Source: Dechloromonas sp. TW-R-39-2
GTDB lineage: Bacteria > Pseudomonadota > Gammaproteobacteria > Burkholderiales > Rhodocyclaceae
Length of the DNA: 64,000 nucleotides
Assembly (NCBI RefSeq): GCF_016864195.1
Contig: NZ_CP045202.1
Location: 2,449,001-2,513,000 of the forward strand
Direction of reading: 5' to 3'
Shown: one piece after another, positions 36,618-45,358 of the stretch
How positions within the stretch are numbered: position 1 is the first letter of the stretch
Layout: each line of letters starts with the position of its first letter
Program-made: the position numbers and the translations under genes
The notes under the pieces: model-generated
The model's input: only the letters and a program-made list of their open reading frames with translations
Told to the model about the DNA's origin: nothing
Databases searched by the model: none

Positions 36618-37087
36618 TACTCATGGGCTCCGGCAGAAAAACGATATGGAATGGCAATCCGCTCAGCCCCGGTTTCAACAAGTACAGTCACCTGCCAGTC
36701 CATCAAGCCGGTAATGCAAACCGGCAAACTGACTTCGGCCGCGTATTGCCCCGGGGCGCGCACCGCAAGTTCAGGGCGGTTCAGTCCCATATTCATGTCG
36801 ATACCCGCAAAATCGACTTCCACCTTGCCCGGTGTAAAGCCACTTGTTGCAACCCGGATTTCAAATGGTCTGACCATTGGAATCGGCAAAACACTGCTGG
36901 ACAATTCAACACGCCCACCTGACGGTAGTTCAACGGCACACGATTCGCGCTGGAGGTTGCATGCAGGATCAGGCCGAACAGTCACATCCGCCTTGGGTAA
37001 AAGTATGGGTGAGAGTTTGTAGCCGACCACTACAACCAGCGCAATCAGCAAGATGCCGATCGTATCTATCAGTATTTTTTTATTCAC
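36617..37087 (-). CDS. FixH/YtkA-like membrane-anchored periplasmic protein
   Basis: From the GTG at 37087 the protein has 156 residues: an N-terminal membrane helix (about 5-27) and a periplasmic beta-rich domain. A Cys pair (CNLQRESC, about 41-48) and a Met-rich segment (VDFAGIDMNMG) could bind copper. FixH-like proteins are linked to oxidase and copper-site assembly. I am fairly sure of the general type but not of a function. It heads the operon with SCO and PCuAC genes and is divergent from nosZ. A TTG at 37111 is an alternative start. Confidence 0.65.
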   Translation of the reverse strand: MNKKILIDTIGILLIALVVVVGYKLSPILLPKADVTVRPDPACNLQRESCAVELPSGGRVELSSSVLPIPMVRPFEIRVATSGFTPGKVEVDFAGIDMNMGLNRPELAVRAPGQYAAEVSLPVCITGLMDWQVTVLVETGAERIAIPYRFSAGAHE

Positions 37088-37153
37088 GCGATGAGCTCTT
37101 GAGCACGCCAAACAGGGGTTTCCCGCATTTTCCCTGAAGAAGTGCCAATGGAA

Positions 37154-37195
37154 TTAACAAACATCAATTTTTTCACACTCCACGAGGAATACAGT
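37154..37195 (+). promoter_or_regulatory. Candidate FNR/DNR-type box and -10 element before nosZ
   Basis: TTAAC-AAAC-ATCAA (37154-37167) matches the FNR-type palindrome TTGAT-N4-ATCAA with one perfect and one weak (3 of 5) half-site. A -10-like TACAGT lies at 37190-37195. A start near 37202 would put the box centre at -41.5, the class II activator position. It lies in the 196-base region shared with the divergent FixH-like gene. Confidence 0.45.
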
Positions 37196-37283
37196 GTGCG
37201 ACAAATTGCCGCAGCGACGATTTGCCGCATGCAGCAATCGGGGAACAGAAGTACAACTTCTTGTATCAATGGGAGATTTTCAA

Positions 37284-39575
37284 ATGAATAAATTTGCAGT
37301 CAAATCCTCCGTGCTGCTTCTTGCAGCGGGGATCGGTTTCGGCGCCGCCTCATCCTGGGCCGCCGAGTCGCTGCAGGACGTGATGAAGCGTCGCGGTCTG
37401 AGCCAGCAGGATCTGCTGGCTGCGTCCAAGACCTATGTCCCGACCGGCAAGCGCGATGAATTCGTGGTTTTTGCATCTGGCGGCCAGTCTGGCCAGATCA
37501 TTGTGTATGGCATTCCGTCCATGCGCATCCTGAAGTACATTGGTGTTTTCACTCCGGAACCATGGCAAGGCTACGGTTTTGACGAAAATTCCAAGGCTGT
37601 GCTGCGTCAGGGCAACATCGACGGCAAGGAAATCAACTGGGGCGATACGCACCACCCGGCCATTTCTGAAACCCAGGGCAAGTACGACGGTCAGTTCCTG
37701 TTCATCAACGACAAGGCCAATCCGCGCCTCGCCGTGATCGACCTGCGTGACTTCGAAACCAAGCAGATCGTGGTCAACCCGATCTACAAGTCGGAACACG
37801 GTGGTGCTTTCGTCACCCCGAATACCGAATACGTTATCGAAGCAGCCCAGTATGCAACGCCGCTCGAAAACAAGAAGTTCTACCCGCTTGAAGAGTTCAA
37901 CGAAAAGTATCGTGGTGGCGTGACCTACTGGAAGTTCGACCGTAAGGAAGGCCGCCTCGACCCGAAGCAGTCCTTCTCCCTCGAACTGCCGCCGTACTCC
38001 CAGGATTTGTCCGATGCCGGCAAAGGCCCGTCTGATGGCTGGTCCTTCACCAACTCTTTCTGTTCCGAGCGTTACGTTGGCGGCATTGAAAAAGGCCGTC
38101 CGCCGTATGAAGCCGGTTGTTCCGCCAAGGACACCGACTATCTGCACGTGATCAACTGGAAGAAGGCTGCTGAACTGGTTGCCGCCGGCAAAGCCAAGAA
38201 GATCAACGGTCACAACGTACTGCCGATGGATGTCTCGATCAAGGAAGGCATCCTCTTCCTGGTTCCGGAACCGAAATCCCCGCACGGTGTGGACGTCACT
38301 CCGGACGGCAAGTTCCTGACCGTCGCAGGCAAGCTGGATACCCACGTTTCCGTCTATTCCTTCGAGAAGATTCAGGCCGCCATCAAGGCCGGCAAGTTCG
38401 AATCCAAGGATCCGTACGGCATTCCCGTCATTGGCATGAAGGACGCCCTGCACGCTCAGGTCCAACTCGGCCTCGGCCCCTTGCACACCCAGTATGACTC
38501 CAAGCCGTGTATTGCCTATACCTCGCTCTATGTTGACTCGCAAGTCGTCAAATGGAACCACTGCGAAGGCAAGGTACTGGACAAAATTTCCGTCCATTAC
38601 AACATCGGCCACCTGATGACCATGGAAGGCGACTCTGCTGATCCGAAGGGTCGTTACCTGGTTGCGCTGAACAAGCTGGCCATCGACCGTTTCGTGCCGG
38701 TTGGCCCGCTGCATCCGCAAAACCATCAGCTGATCGACATTTCGAACGACAAGATGCAACTGTTGTACGACATGCCGCTGCCACTGGGTGAACCGCACTA
38801 CGCAGTCGCCATTGATGCAACCAAGCTGAAACCAGGCGTCCGCTACAAGGTCGGCACCGACTCCCGTACCGACAAGCCGCACCCGGGCGCTGTCCGTGCA
38901 GGTGAAGAACGTACCGAGAAGAAGGGCAACAAGATCACTGTCTATGGCACGCTGATCCGTTCCCATATCACCCCGGAAACCATCGAAGCTGACGTTGGCG
39001 ACGAAGTTACCATCCACCTGACCAACCTTGAACGTGCCCAGGACGAAACCCACGGTTTCACCGTGTCGACCATGAACGTTCATGCCTCAGTTGAGCCAGG
39101 CAAGACGGTAACCGTCAAGTTCAAGGCTGACAAGGAAGGCGTCTATCCGTACTACTGCACGGAATTCTGCTCTGCCCTGCACCTTGAAATGCAAGGTTAC
39201 CTGCTGGTCAAGCCGAAGGGCTGGAAGCCGACGAAGACCGAGATCGCCAAGGGCAGCTATACCGAAGCCGACTACAAGACAACGGTCAAGAAGGTTGCTG
39301 ACACCCAGGCTGTTATCGACTCCGTGGTTGGCTACATCACCAGCGTCAACTTCAAGGACTTCCCGGACGTGGTCAACATGGTCGATGATGCTACCGACCA
39401 GCTGAGCAAGATCAAGGAAGCCAAGGCCAAGCACGAAGCTGCTGCCGCCAAGAAGGATTGGGAACAAGCCAATCTGTGGGCTGAGCAAGTTTGGCAATAC
39501 CAGGTCAAGGCAGCCGACATCGGTCTGCGCGCCAAGACCTACCTTGAGCAGAACGGTGCCAAGAAGGTCAAGTAA
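37284..39575 (+). CDS. nosZ: Nitrous oxide reductase, clade II (Sec-dependent)
   Basis: This periplasmic enzyme reduces N2O to N2, the last step of denitrification. The 763-residue precursor has a Sec-type signal peptide (1-27, no twin Arg). The beta-propeller CuZ domain includes the DTHHP pair (H123, H124) and HGGAF. The cupredoxin CuA domain ends with C625-x3-C629-x3-H633-x2-M636. Residues after about 645 form a charged, helical extension of roughly 115 residues with no CxxCH, unlike epsilonproteobacterial NosZ, which carries a cytochrome domain there. The ATG at 37284 is preceded by GGGAG. The Sec signal and downstream nosB place it in clade II. Confidence 0.98.
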   Translation: MNKFAVKSSVLLLAAGIGFGAASSWAAESLQDVMKRRGLSQQDLLAASKTYVPTGKRDEFVVFASGGQSGQIIVYGIPSMRILKYIGVFTPEPWQGYGFDENSKAVLRQGNIDGKEINWGDTHHPAISETQGKYDGQFLFINDKANPRLAVIDLRDFETKQIVVNPIYKSEHGGAFVTPNTEYVIEAAQYATPLENKKFYPLEEFNEKYRGGVTYWKFDRKEGRLDPKQSFSLELPPYSQDLSDAGKGPSDGWSFTNSFCSERYVGGIEKGRPPYEAGCSAKDTDYLHVINWKKAAELVAAGKAKKINGHNVLPMDVSIKEGILFLVPEPKSPHGVDVTPDGKFLTVAGKLDTHVSVYSFEKIQAAIKAGKFESKDPYGIPVIGMKDALHAQVQLGLGPLHTQYDSKPCIAYTSLYVDSQVVKWNHCEGKVLDKISVHYNIGHLMTMEGDSADPKGRYLVALNKLAIDRFVPVGPLHPQNHQLIDISNDKMQLLYDMPLPLGEPHYAVAIDATKLKPGVRYKVGTDSRTDKPHPGAVRAGEERTEKKGNKITVYGTLIRSHITPETIEADVGDEVTIHLTNLERAQDETHGFTVSTMNVHASVEPGKTVTVKFKADKEGVYPYYCTEFCSALHLEMQGYLLVKPKGWKPTKTEIAKGSYTEADYKTTVKKVADTQAVIDSVVGYITSVNFKDFPDVVNMVDDATDQLSKIKEAKAKHEAAAAKKDWEQANLWAEQVWQYQVKAADIGLRAKTYLEQNGAKKVK

Positions 39576-39604
39576 GCAATCTTGATCTGACTTAAGGCAA
39601 TTTT

Positions 39605-39635
39605 CGGGGAGCGGAGTCAATCTGCTCCCCGTTTT
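39605..39635 (+). terminator. Hairpin with T tract after nosZ (terminator or attenuator)
   Basis: CGGGGAGC (39605-39612) pairs perfectly with GCTCCCCG (39624-39631) around an 11-base loop, followed by TTTT. Downstream nos genes continue on the same strand, so it may stop part of the transcription and keep nosZ mRNA more abundant. Confidence 0.7.
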
Positions 39636-39655
39636 ACTTTCGAGAGGGAAAAACC

Positions 39656-39964
39656 ATGAAATTTGTAATGACTCTGATCGCTGCCGCGGTCGTCGCATCT
39701 CCTGCCATCGCAGCCCTGGATGGCGCCGCCCTGTACAAGGACAAAACCTGCAACGCCTGCCACGGCCCGAAGGGTGACAAGCCGCTGATGCCGAGCTACC
39801 CGAAGGTTGCCGGCCAGAATGCCGCTTACATCGAAGCACAGATGAAGGACATCAAGAGCGGCGCCCGTAACAACGGCCAAACCGCAGCCATGAAGGGCGT
39901 CATGCACCTGGTGAATGACGAAGAGATCAAGGCAATTGCCGAGCATCTTTCCAAGCTGAAATGA
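39656..39964 (+). CDS. Monohaem cytochrome c (NosC-type)
   Basis: The 102-residue class I cytochrome c has a signal peptide ending SPAIA (about 1-19), the haem motif CNACH (32-36) and Met ligand candidates in AMKGVM near 80. It is a periplasmic electron carrier; with the dihaem cytochrome and NosG/NosH it probably passes electrons from the quinone pool to NosZ, the role proposed for nosC genes in clade II clusters. GAGAGGG precedes the ATG. It sits between two hairpins. Confidence 0.93.
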   Translation: MKFVMTLIAAAVVASPAIAALDGAALYKDKTCNACHGPKGDKPLMPSYPKVAGQNAAYIEAQMKDIKSGARNNGQTAAMKGVMHLVNDEEIKAIAEHLSKLK

Positions 39965-39970
39965 TCTGTT

Positions 39971-39992
39971 GAAGCCGGGCCTGCCCGGCTTC
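39971..39992 (+). repeat. Stem-loop after the monohaem cytochrome gene
   Basis: GAAGCCGGG (39971-39979) pairs with CCCGGCTTC (39984-39992) around a 4-base loop, starting 6 bases after the stop. There is no T tract, so it is more likely an mRNA 3'-end stabiliser or processing site than a terminator. Confidence 0.55.
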
Positions 39993-40074
39993 TGACCGAT
40001 ATCAAAGAATGCTGATATTCCTAGTGGGACAATGCATTCAGCGTTAAATACAATTGCCTTAAAAGGACACAAAC

Positions 40075-40842
40075 ATGAAAGCATCACTCCTTTTGATTGG
40101 CCTGCTCTCGGCAGGTGTTGCCATGGCCTCCCCGCCCGCCCCCAAACAGGAAGGCATCGAAAGCAAGGACTACAAGTGGAATGCCCAGGCTGGCGAAAAA
40201 GTTGAAGCACTGACCAAGAAAGGTGACAAAAAGCGCGGCGAAGAAGGTTATGAAACCTGCGGCGCCTGCCACCTCCCGTCTGGTGCAGGCCGTCCGGACG
40301 GCACTTTCCCGCAGTTGGCTGGCCAGCACACCACGGTTCTGATCAAGCAGATGGCTGACATCCGTGCCGGTCTGCGTGACAATCCGACGATGTACCCGTT
40401 TGCCGCCACTTTGACCGATGCCCAGGAACTGGCTGACGTTGCTGCCTACATCGAAAGCCTGTGCATCCCGGCCGATCACGGCCACTACGACTCCAAGCCC
40501 GGCGATGCCGGCAAGGACTGGAAGGCTCCGACGGATACAGAAAAGCGTCTGGCCGAAGGCAAGGCACTGTACGAGAAGGAATGCCTGGAATGCCACGGCA
40601 AGAACGGTGAAGGCGTCAAAGACAAGTTCTACCCTGTTATCGCTGGTCAGCACTACAAGTACCTGCTGCGTCAGATGACGGAAATTCGTGACGGCCATCG
40701 CCGCAACGCGAATCCGGACATGGTCAAGATCATCAAGAAGTACAGCAATGATCAACTGATCTCGATTTCCGCATACCAGTCAAGCCTGGTTATGCCGGGT
40801 AACATGTGCAAGCCGAAGGCTGGCGCAGCCAAAAAGAAGTAA
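40075..40842 (+). CDS. Dihaem cytochrome c (NosC-type)
   Basis: This 255-residue periplasmic cytochrome has a signal peptide (1-19, ending VAMAS) and two cytochrome c domains with CGACH (62-66) and CLECH (170-174). Each is followed by a conserved PQLAGQH or PVIAGQH segment that marks the cytochrome c4-like two-domain family. It is probably an electron donor or relay to NosZ. A Lys-rich C-terminus (AKKK) is present. It is flanked by hairpins on both sides, so its message may be separately processed. Confidence 0.92.
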   Translation: MKASLLLIGLLSAGVAMASPPAPKQEGIESKDYKWNAQAGEKVEALTKKGDKKRGEEGYETCGACHLPSGAGRPDGTFPQLAGQHTTVLIKQMADIRAGLRDNPTMYPFAATLTDAQELADVAAYIESLCIPADHGHYDSKPGDAGKDWKAPTDTEKRLAEGKALYEKECLECHGKNGEGVKDKFYPVIAGQHYKYLLRQMTEIRDGHRRNANPDMVKIIKKYSNDQLISISAYQSSLVMPGNMCKPKAGAAKKK

Positions 40843-40855
40843 TTGTTTGACAGGG

Positions 40856-40884
40856 GGCAGCCTGCCGAGCAGGCTGCCTCTTTT
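40856..40884 (+). terminator. Hairpin with T tract after the dihaem cytochrome gene
   Basis: GGCAGCCTG (40856-40864) pairs with CAGGCTGCC (40870-40878) around a 5-base loop, followed by TCTTTT. It lies 56 bases before nosB and may attenuate the assembly genes relative to nosZ and the cytochromes. Confidence 0.7.
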
Positions 40885-40940
40885 GCCCAGGCATCAAAGA
40901 ATGCTGCAATCACCACACACTGAGAACAGAGAGAAGCGTT

Positions 40941-41915
40941 ATGGAAAAGCAGAATAAAATCGTTGGTGGTTTAACCCTGATCGCGCTAGTCGCGCTGATC
41001 GCCGCCTACTTCGCCCCCATCTGGTGGGTTTCACTGACAGCCCCAAATTATCCGACCGATGCCTTCCCCGATGGCATCCGTATTCACTTCCATTTTGATG
41101 GCGTCTACAACGGCTGCAAGGCTGCGGGCAAAGGTACGCGCATGGCCAACGAGATTATCCAGAAGGATCTCTCGCACGAAGATGAACGCTACAACCCGAT
41201 TACCGATGCCAAGAAAGACCTGAACAAAAATGCGGAAGGTCTTGATTGTGTTCATGAAATGAACACAATCAACCACTATGTCGGCATGTTCCCGATCGCC
41301 ACCGGCGCGCCGGTGGAAAAGCCGCTGGCCAAGTTCTTCTTCGGTTTCTTTGCCGTCATGATGCTGGCTTTTGCATTGCCCAAGAAAAAACCCCGTCTGG
41401 CTGTGTTGACCGCAGGCTTCATTGCTGTCGCTGCATGGATGCTGATTGACCAGTTCGTCATGGGCCATCTGGAAACCCACGTTCAGGCCTACATGCAGGA
41501 AGCAGGTACTTTCTTCAAGGATATGGACCTGATCAACACGTGGGGCAGCAACGTCCGCAACATTTCCAAGCTGGTCATTTTCGGGCTGATTGCCGTGATG
41601 GTTGTGGTCATTATCGGCGTAAAACTGATCCGTCCTTTCCAGCTTCTTCTGGCACTGGTTCCGGCACTGCTACCGATGTTCTTCGTGATTACCTATGCGG
41701 GCTGGTTGTGGTTCTTCGGACACAACATGCATCCGTGGGGCGCTTTCACCGTCAAGCCGTTCATGCCAACCGTTTTCGGTGAAGGCAAAGTCGCTCAGTT
41801 CTCGACCTTCTCCTATCCTTACTGGGGTTACGGTCTGCTGGTCATTATCTTCATCAGCCTGATGCTGGCCCTGCTCATCCGTCGCAAGCAATTGCGCGAA
41901 GGCACTGCCGAGTAG
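40941..41915 (+). CDS. nosB: NosB, clade II-specific membrane protein
   Basis: A 324-residue inner-membrane protein with an N-terminal helix (about 9-29), a long periplasmic loop (about 30-125) with conserved His/Cys positions (FHFDGVYNGCKA, NHYVGMFPI), and about five further helices. NosB is found only in clade II nos clusters and is needed for N2O respiration in some hosts, but its mechanism is unknown. Its presence, with a Sec-type NosZ and without NosR, is the clearest sign of cluster type. nosD follows after 7 bases. Confidence 0.9.
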   Translation: MEKQNKIVGGLTLIALVALIAAYFAPIWWVSLTAPNYPTDAFPDGIRIHFHFDGVYNGCKAAGKGTRMANEIIQKDLSHEDERYNPITDAKKDLNKNAEGLDCVHEMNTINHYVGMFPIATGAPVEKPLAKFFFGFFAVMMLAFALPKKKPRLAVLTAGFIAVAAWMLIDQFVMGHLETHVQAYMQEAGTFFKDMDLINTWGSNVRNISKLVIFGLIAVMVVVIIGVKLIRPFQLLLALVPALLPMFFVITYAGWLWFFGHNMHPWGAFTVKPFMPTVFGEGKVAQFSTFSYPYWGYGLLVIIFISLMLALLIRRKQLREGTAE

Positions 41916-41922
41916 TACCGGC

Positions 41923-43269
41923 ATGCTGCACTTCATTCGCGGCCCGCTGCTCACGCTTGGCGTTCTTGCCGGCGTGGGTGCTGCGGGCCTGGCCGCCTCT
42001 CAATCCCTGGAAGGCATGGGCAAGCCCAACCTGACCGCCAGCTGGGGTTCCTCATCAGAAAAAGCACTGCGCCCTTCGGCGCCCAATCGGACCGATATCC
42101 CCTGGTTTCAGACATTGGTCGACAACGCAGAAGCCGGTTCGGTACTCAAGCCGCCTCCCGGCATTTATGCCGGCCCCGTTCTGGTCGACAAGCCCCTGAC
42201 CATTGACGGCGGCGATCAAGTCATCATCGATGCTGGCGGCAAAGGTACGGTTTTTGTCATTGATACCAAGGGAGCCACCTTGCGTGGCGTCAAGCTGCAG
42301 GGATCGGGCGACTCGCACGATAGCGACGACAGCTGCCTGAATGTGCGTGGCGATCACCATGTTGTGGAAGGGGTAGAAATCCGTGACTGCCTGTTTGGCA
42401 TCGATCTCAAGCAAGCCAATCATAACGTCTTGCGTAACAACAGGATTTCATCCAAGCCCTTCGAGCTTGGCGTGCGCGGTGACGGCCTTCGCTTGTGGTA
42501 CAGCAACCACAACCTGATCGAAGGTAATCAGGTGATCGATTCACGCGACATGGTGGCCTGGTACTCGAACAACAACACCTACCGCAACAACATTGGTAAA
42601 CGCAGTCGTTATTCGATCCACTTCATGTTTGCCAAGGATAGCGTCGTCGAAGGTAATTCGTTCTACGACAATGCGGTCGGCATCTACCTGATGTACACCG
42701 AGCGCATCCATCTGCGTGGCAACACCATTTCCCACGCAACTGGTGCCACAGGCATGGCCTTTGGTTTCAAGGAGTCGAGCGACTCCGACGTGGAAAACAA
42801 TGAGGTGATCTACTGTGCGGTCGGTGTGGGTTCGGACCTGTCGCCTTTCGAACCGGACACCACCATTCGTTTCAAGAACAACCGGTTTGCCTTCAACGGT
42901 GTGGCTATCCGCTTCACCAGTGAACTGGGGGGCAACATCCTGACCGACAACATCTTCGAAGGCAATCTGACCGACGTCGTCCAGATGGGGCGCGGCGTGG
43001 CCGACAAGAACCAGTGGCGCGGCAACTACTTTGCCGACTACCAAGGCTTCGACCGCAACGGTGACGGCGTGGGTGACACACCCCACGAGCTGTACTCCTA
43101 CGCCGACCAGATCTGGATCGAAACACCCGCTGCACAATTCTTCAAGACGTCACCGGTACTCGAACTGCTCGATTTTCTTGAGCGTCTGGCACCGTTCTCC
43201 TCGCCTGAACTGCAACTCAAGGACGATGCACCACGCTTCGTCAAACCTGCAAGATCGGCAAAATCATGA
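41923..43269 (+). CDS. nosD: NosD copper-site maturation protein
   Basis: The 448-residue periplasmic right-handed beta-helix protein has an N-terminal signal or anchor segment (about 9-26) and many repeats of the type NxxxGNxxxxS, for example HNVLRNNRISS and NLIEGNQVIDS. NosD works with the NosFY transporter to build the CuZ cluster of NosZ; recent family knowledge gives it a copper-loading role in complex with NosFY and NosL. It is of normal length. The stop overlaps the nosG start (ATGA). Confidence 0.95.
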   Translation: MLHFIRGPLLTLGVLAGVGAAGLAASQSLEGMGKPNLTASWGSSSEKALRPSAPNRTDIPWFQTLVDNAEAGSVLKPPPGIYAGPVLVDKPLTIDGGDQVIIDAGGKGTVFVIDTKGATLRGVKLQGSGDSHDSDDSCLNVRGDHHVVEGVEIRDCLFGIDLKQANHNVLRNNRISSKPFELGVRGDGLRLWYSNHNLIEGNQVIDSRDMVAWYSNNNTYRNNIGKRSRYSIHFMFAKDSVVEGNSFYDNAVGIYLMYTERIHLRGNTISHATGATGMAFGFKESSDSDVENNEVIYCAVGVGSDLSPFEPDTTIRFKNNRFAFNGVAIRFTSELGGNILTDNIFEGNLTDVVQMGRGVADKNQWRGNYFADYQGFDRNGDGVGDTPHELYSYADQIWIETPAAQFFKTSPVLELLDFLERLAPFSSPELQLKDDAPRFVKPARSAKS

Positions 43270-44117
43270 GCGAAAACAAACCTGCACCGGCCAAAAAACC
43301 GGCCATGTCGATTGAAAAAGCACAGAAAGCCCGGCGCAAATTCCTGCATTCGGCCGGGTTGACTGGGGCAGTCATTGGTCTGTCACTGCTGGGCTACATA
43401 CCGGTCACCAGTGCCAAGACTCCTCGTCTGCGTCCGCCTGGCGCACTCAATGAATCGGACTTCCTCTCCTCCTGCATCAAATGCGGGCAATGTGTGCAGG
43501 TCTGCCCGGTACAAGCCATCAAACTGGGCGATCTGAAAGACGGTTTTGGGGTCGGCGTACCGCATATCGATGCCCGTGAGCAAGCCTGCGACTTTTCCTG
43601 CGATGCTGTTCAATGCATCCTGGCTTGTCCAACCGGTTCGCTGACCTACAAAAAACCCGGCTTCCTGAACATTCGCGAAGGCGCCCTGCTCGCCGCCGCA
43701 CCCATCCTGAAAGCCAAGGAAAAGGATGCCGAGCCGACGCTCAATCTCAAGGAACGGATCGGCGTTGCCCGCCTGGCCCGTCCTGAATCCTGCCTTGCCG
43801 TTCAGGGCAAGGGTTTCAAGGGCGAAGCGCGCAGCGGATCGTTCAAGGGAAAAATGCGCTACATGGATGTCGACCGCTGGAAACCGATTCCGGTCCGCGA
43901 CCATCCTTACGATGTACCGCTGTGCGATCTCTGCGTACGCGAATGTCCGGTCAAGGACGCCATCGCGCTCAAACCGGTCAAAGGCGCCGATGGCGTCGAG
44001 CGCATGACACCGGTTGTCCTCGAACCCTGTGTCGGCTGCGGCGTCTGCGAAATGATCTGCCCGGCCGAACCTGCCGCCATCGTGATCGATGCCCAGGCCA
44101 CCTGGAAGGAGGCCTGA
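43266..44117 (+). CDS. nosG: NosG, NapG-like 4Fe-4S ferredoxin protein
   Basis: The 283-residue protein has a Tat-like signal with RRKFLHSAGLTG (about 23-34) and 16 cysteines in several ferredoxin motifs: CIKCGQCVQVCP, CDFSCDAVQCILACP, CDLCVRECP and CVGCGVCEMICP. It is predicted to sit on the periplasmic face, partner the membrane protein NosH and carry electrons from menaquinol or ubiquinol to the cytochromes feeding NosZ, a role in clade II organisms that compares with NosR in clade I. NosH follows one base after the stop. Confidence 0.93.
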   Translation: MSENKPAPAKKPAMSIEKAQKARRKFLHSAGLTGAVIGLSLLGYIPVTSAKTPRLRPPGALNESDFLSSCIKCGQCVQVCPVQAIKLGDLKDGFGVGVPHIDAREQACDFSCDAVQCILACPTGSLTYKKPGFLNIREGALLAAAPILKAKEKDAEPTLNLKERIGVARLARPESCLAVQGKGFKGEARSGSFKGKMRYMDVDRWKPIPVRDHPYDVPLCDLCVRECPVKDAIALKPVKGADGVERMTPVVLEPCVGCGVCEMICPAEPAAIVIDAQATWKEA

Positions 44118-44118
44118 G

Positions 44119-45084
44119 ATGAGCCGCTTTACCGATCTCTTCATGGGCATGCTGGGAGCTGCCCCGAAAAAGCCGGAAAAAGTTTCCGAGCGTGTCCAGA
44201 AAATCATGTTCCTCAAATACGAGGACAAGGACCGCTACATCAAGGAAAAACTCCACGCCCGGGCGCACCACGATGTCAGCCACAAATGGCGCAATCGCCG
44301 CTGGGCGGTGCTGATCGCCACCAACCTGCTGTTCGTGCTGTCGTTCTGGCTGGATATCCAATTGCTCGAAGGTTCACTGACTGCTTCGCGCTTTGCCGGT
44401 TTTCACCTGATCGACCTGAACTCTGCCCTGCAGGTCATGCTGGCGCACAAACACATCATCGTGAATTTGTTCATCGGCACATTTACGGTCTTTTTGCTCT
44501 GGGTACTGCTCGGCGGCCGTACTTTCTGTTCCTGGGTCTGCCCTTACCACCTGGTTTCAGAGCTGACCGAAAAACTGCACCTGATGCTGGTAGACCGCAA
44601 GATCGTCACCGACCACGAGTTTCATCGTGGAACGCGCACCGTCTTCTGGGCACTTTTTGCGCTGCTCGCCATCGTGACCGGCTACACCGTTTTCGAGACA
44701 CTCTCGCCGACCGGCATCCTGTCCCGGGCGCTGATTTACGGACCGGGCTTGGCCTTGGGCTGGGTTGGCCTGCTGCTGCTGTTTGAAGTGTTCTACTCGC
44801 GTCGCGCCTGGTGCCGCTACATCTGCCCGATTGGCCTGACCTACGGTGCGGTCGGCAGCATTTCCCCGCTGCAGATCACCTACCACGTCGAACATTGTTT
44901 CCACGAAGGCGATTGCCGCAAGGTCTGCCTGGTGCCGCACGTACTCGAAGTGACGGTCAAGGGACGGGCCAGCGAGGAAACCATGGGCCTGGGCCCCGAT
45001 TGCACACGCTGCGGCCTGTGCGTCGACGTCTGCCCGACCGGCGCCCTGCGCTTCGAAGTCAAGGGATTGTCGAAGTTGCTGTAA
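44119..45084 (+). CDS. nosH: NosH, NapH-like quinol dehydrogenase membrane subunit
   Basis: The 321-residue protein has four membrane helices and the two Cys motifs typical of NapH, FCSWVCPYHLVSEL and WCRYICPIGLTYG. A C-terminal ferredoxin region carries CFHEGDCRKVC and CTRCGLCVDVCPTGA. It is thought to oxidise quinol and pass electrons to NosG. The start at 44119 follows GGAGG at ideal spacing; an in-frame ATG 30 bases upstream lies inside nosG and lacks a site. A terminator-like hairpin follows. Confidence 0.94.
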   Translation: MSRFTDLFMGMLGAAPKKPEKVSERVQKIMFLKYEDKDRYIKEKLHARAHHDVSHKWRNRRWAVLIATNLLFVLSFWLDIQLLEGSLTASRFAGFHLIDLNSALQVMLAHKHIIVNLFIGTFTVFLLWVLLGGRTFCSWVCPYHLVSELTEKLHLMLVDRKIVTDHEFHRGTRTVFWALFALLAIVTGYTVFETLSPTGILSRALIYGPGLALGWVGLLLLFEVFYSRRAWCRYICPIGLTYGAVGSISPLQITYHVEHCFHEGDCRKVCLVPHVLEVTVKGRASEETMGLGPDCTRCGLCVDVCPTGALRFEVKGLSKLL

Positions 45085-45090
45085 TTTTCT

Positions 45091-45124
45091 GCCCTGGCCG
45101 GACAGTTCTGGCCGGGGCTTTTCA
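45091..45124 (+). terminator. Intrinsic terminator after nosH
   Basis: GCCCTGGCC (45091-45099) pairs with GGCCGGGGC (45110-45118, one G-T pair), followed by TTTT. It ends the first nos transcript. The remainder of 45125-45340 has no convincing gene; a short weak hairpin with eight T at about 45288-45310 is the only other structure. Confidence 0.7.
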
Positions 45125-45344
45125 TTTAGCCCCCTTCAGCAACGGGGAAATGCCTGCACGGAAATTTTCCTGCAAATTTCAAGACCACTTCCATCTCCTT
45201 CGAAATGTATTTCGAGGCTGTCGATGCTGAGTACAGCAATCCCGGCAAACCGCTCAGCACATCTGATGAAAAGGCAGGAATACTCAAGCCGCTGACGGGC
45301 TATTTTTTTTGATGCAGGTTCTAGGTCTGACCCGATTCGACTTT

Positions 45345-45350
45345 TATAAT
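45345..45350 (+). promoter_or_regulatory. Consensus -10 hexamer directly before nosF
   Basis: A perfect TATAAT within CTTTTATAATC ends 8 bases before the nosF ATG, so transcription would begin within about two bases of the start codon. No good -35 is visible. A separate promoter after the nosH terminator is needed to transcribe nosFLY. Confidence 0.45.
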
Positions 45351-45358
45351 CAGGCCCC

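Noticed and set aside
37350..39083. 577-codon minus-strand open frame opposite nosZ
   Set aside because: It lies wholly antisense to nosZ, has no family features and arises from strong codon bias on the real strand.
45288..45310. Weak hairpin with eight T before nosF, possibly ending a small RNA
   Set aside because: The stem has only about four pairs and no promoter for an RNA in 45125-45290 was found.
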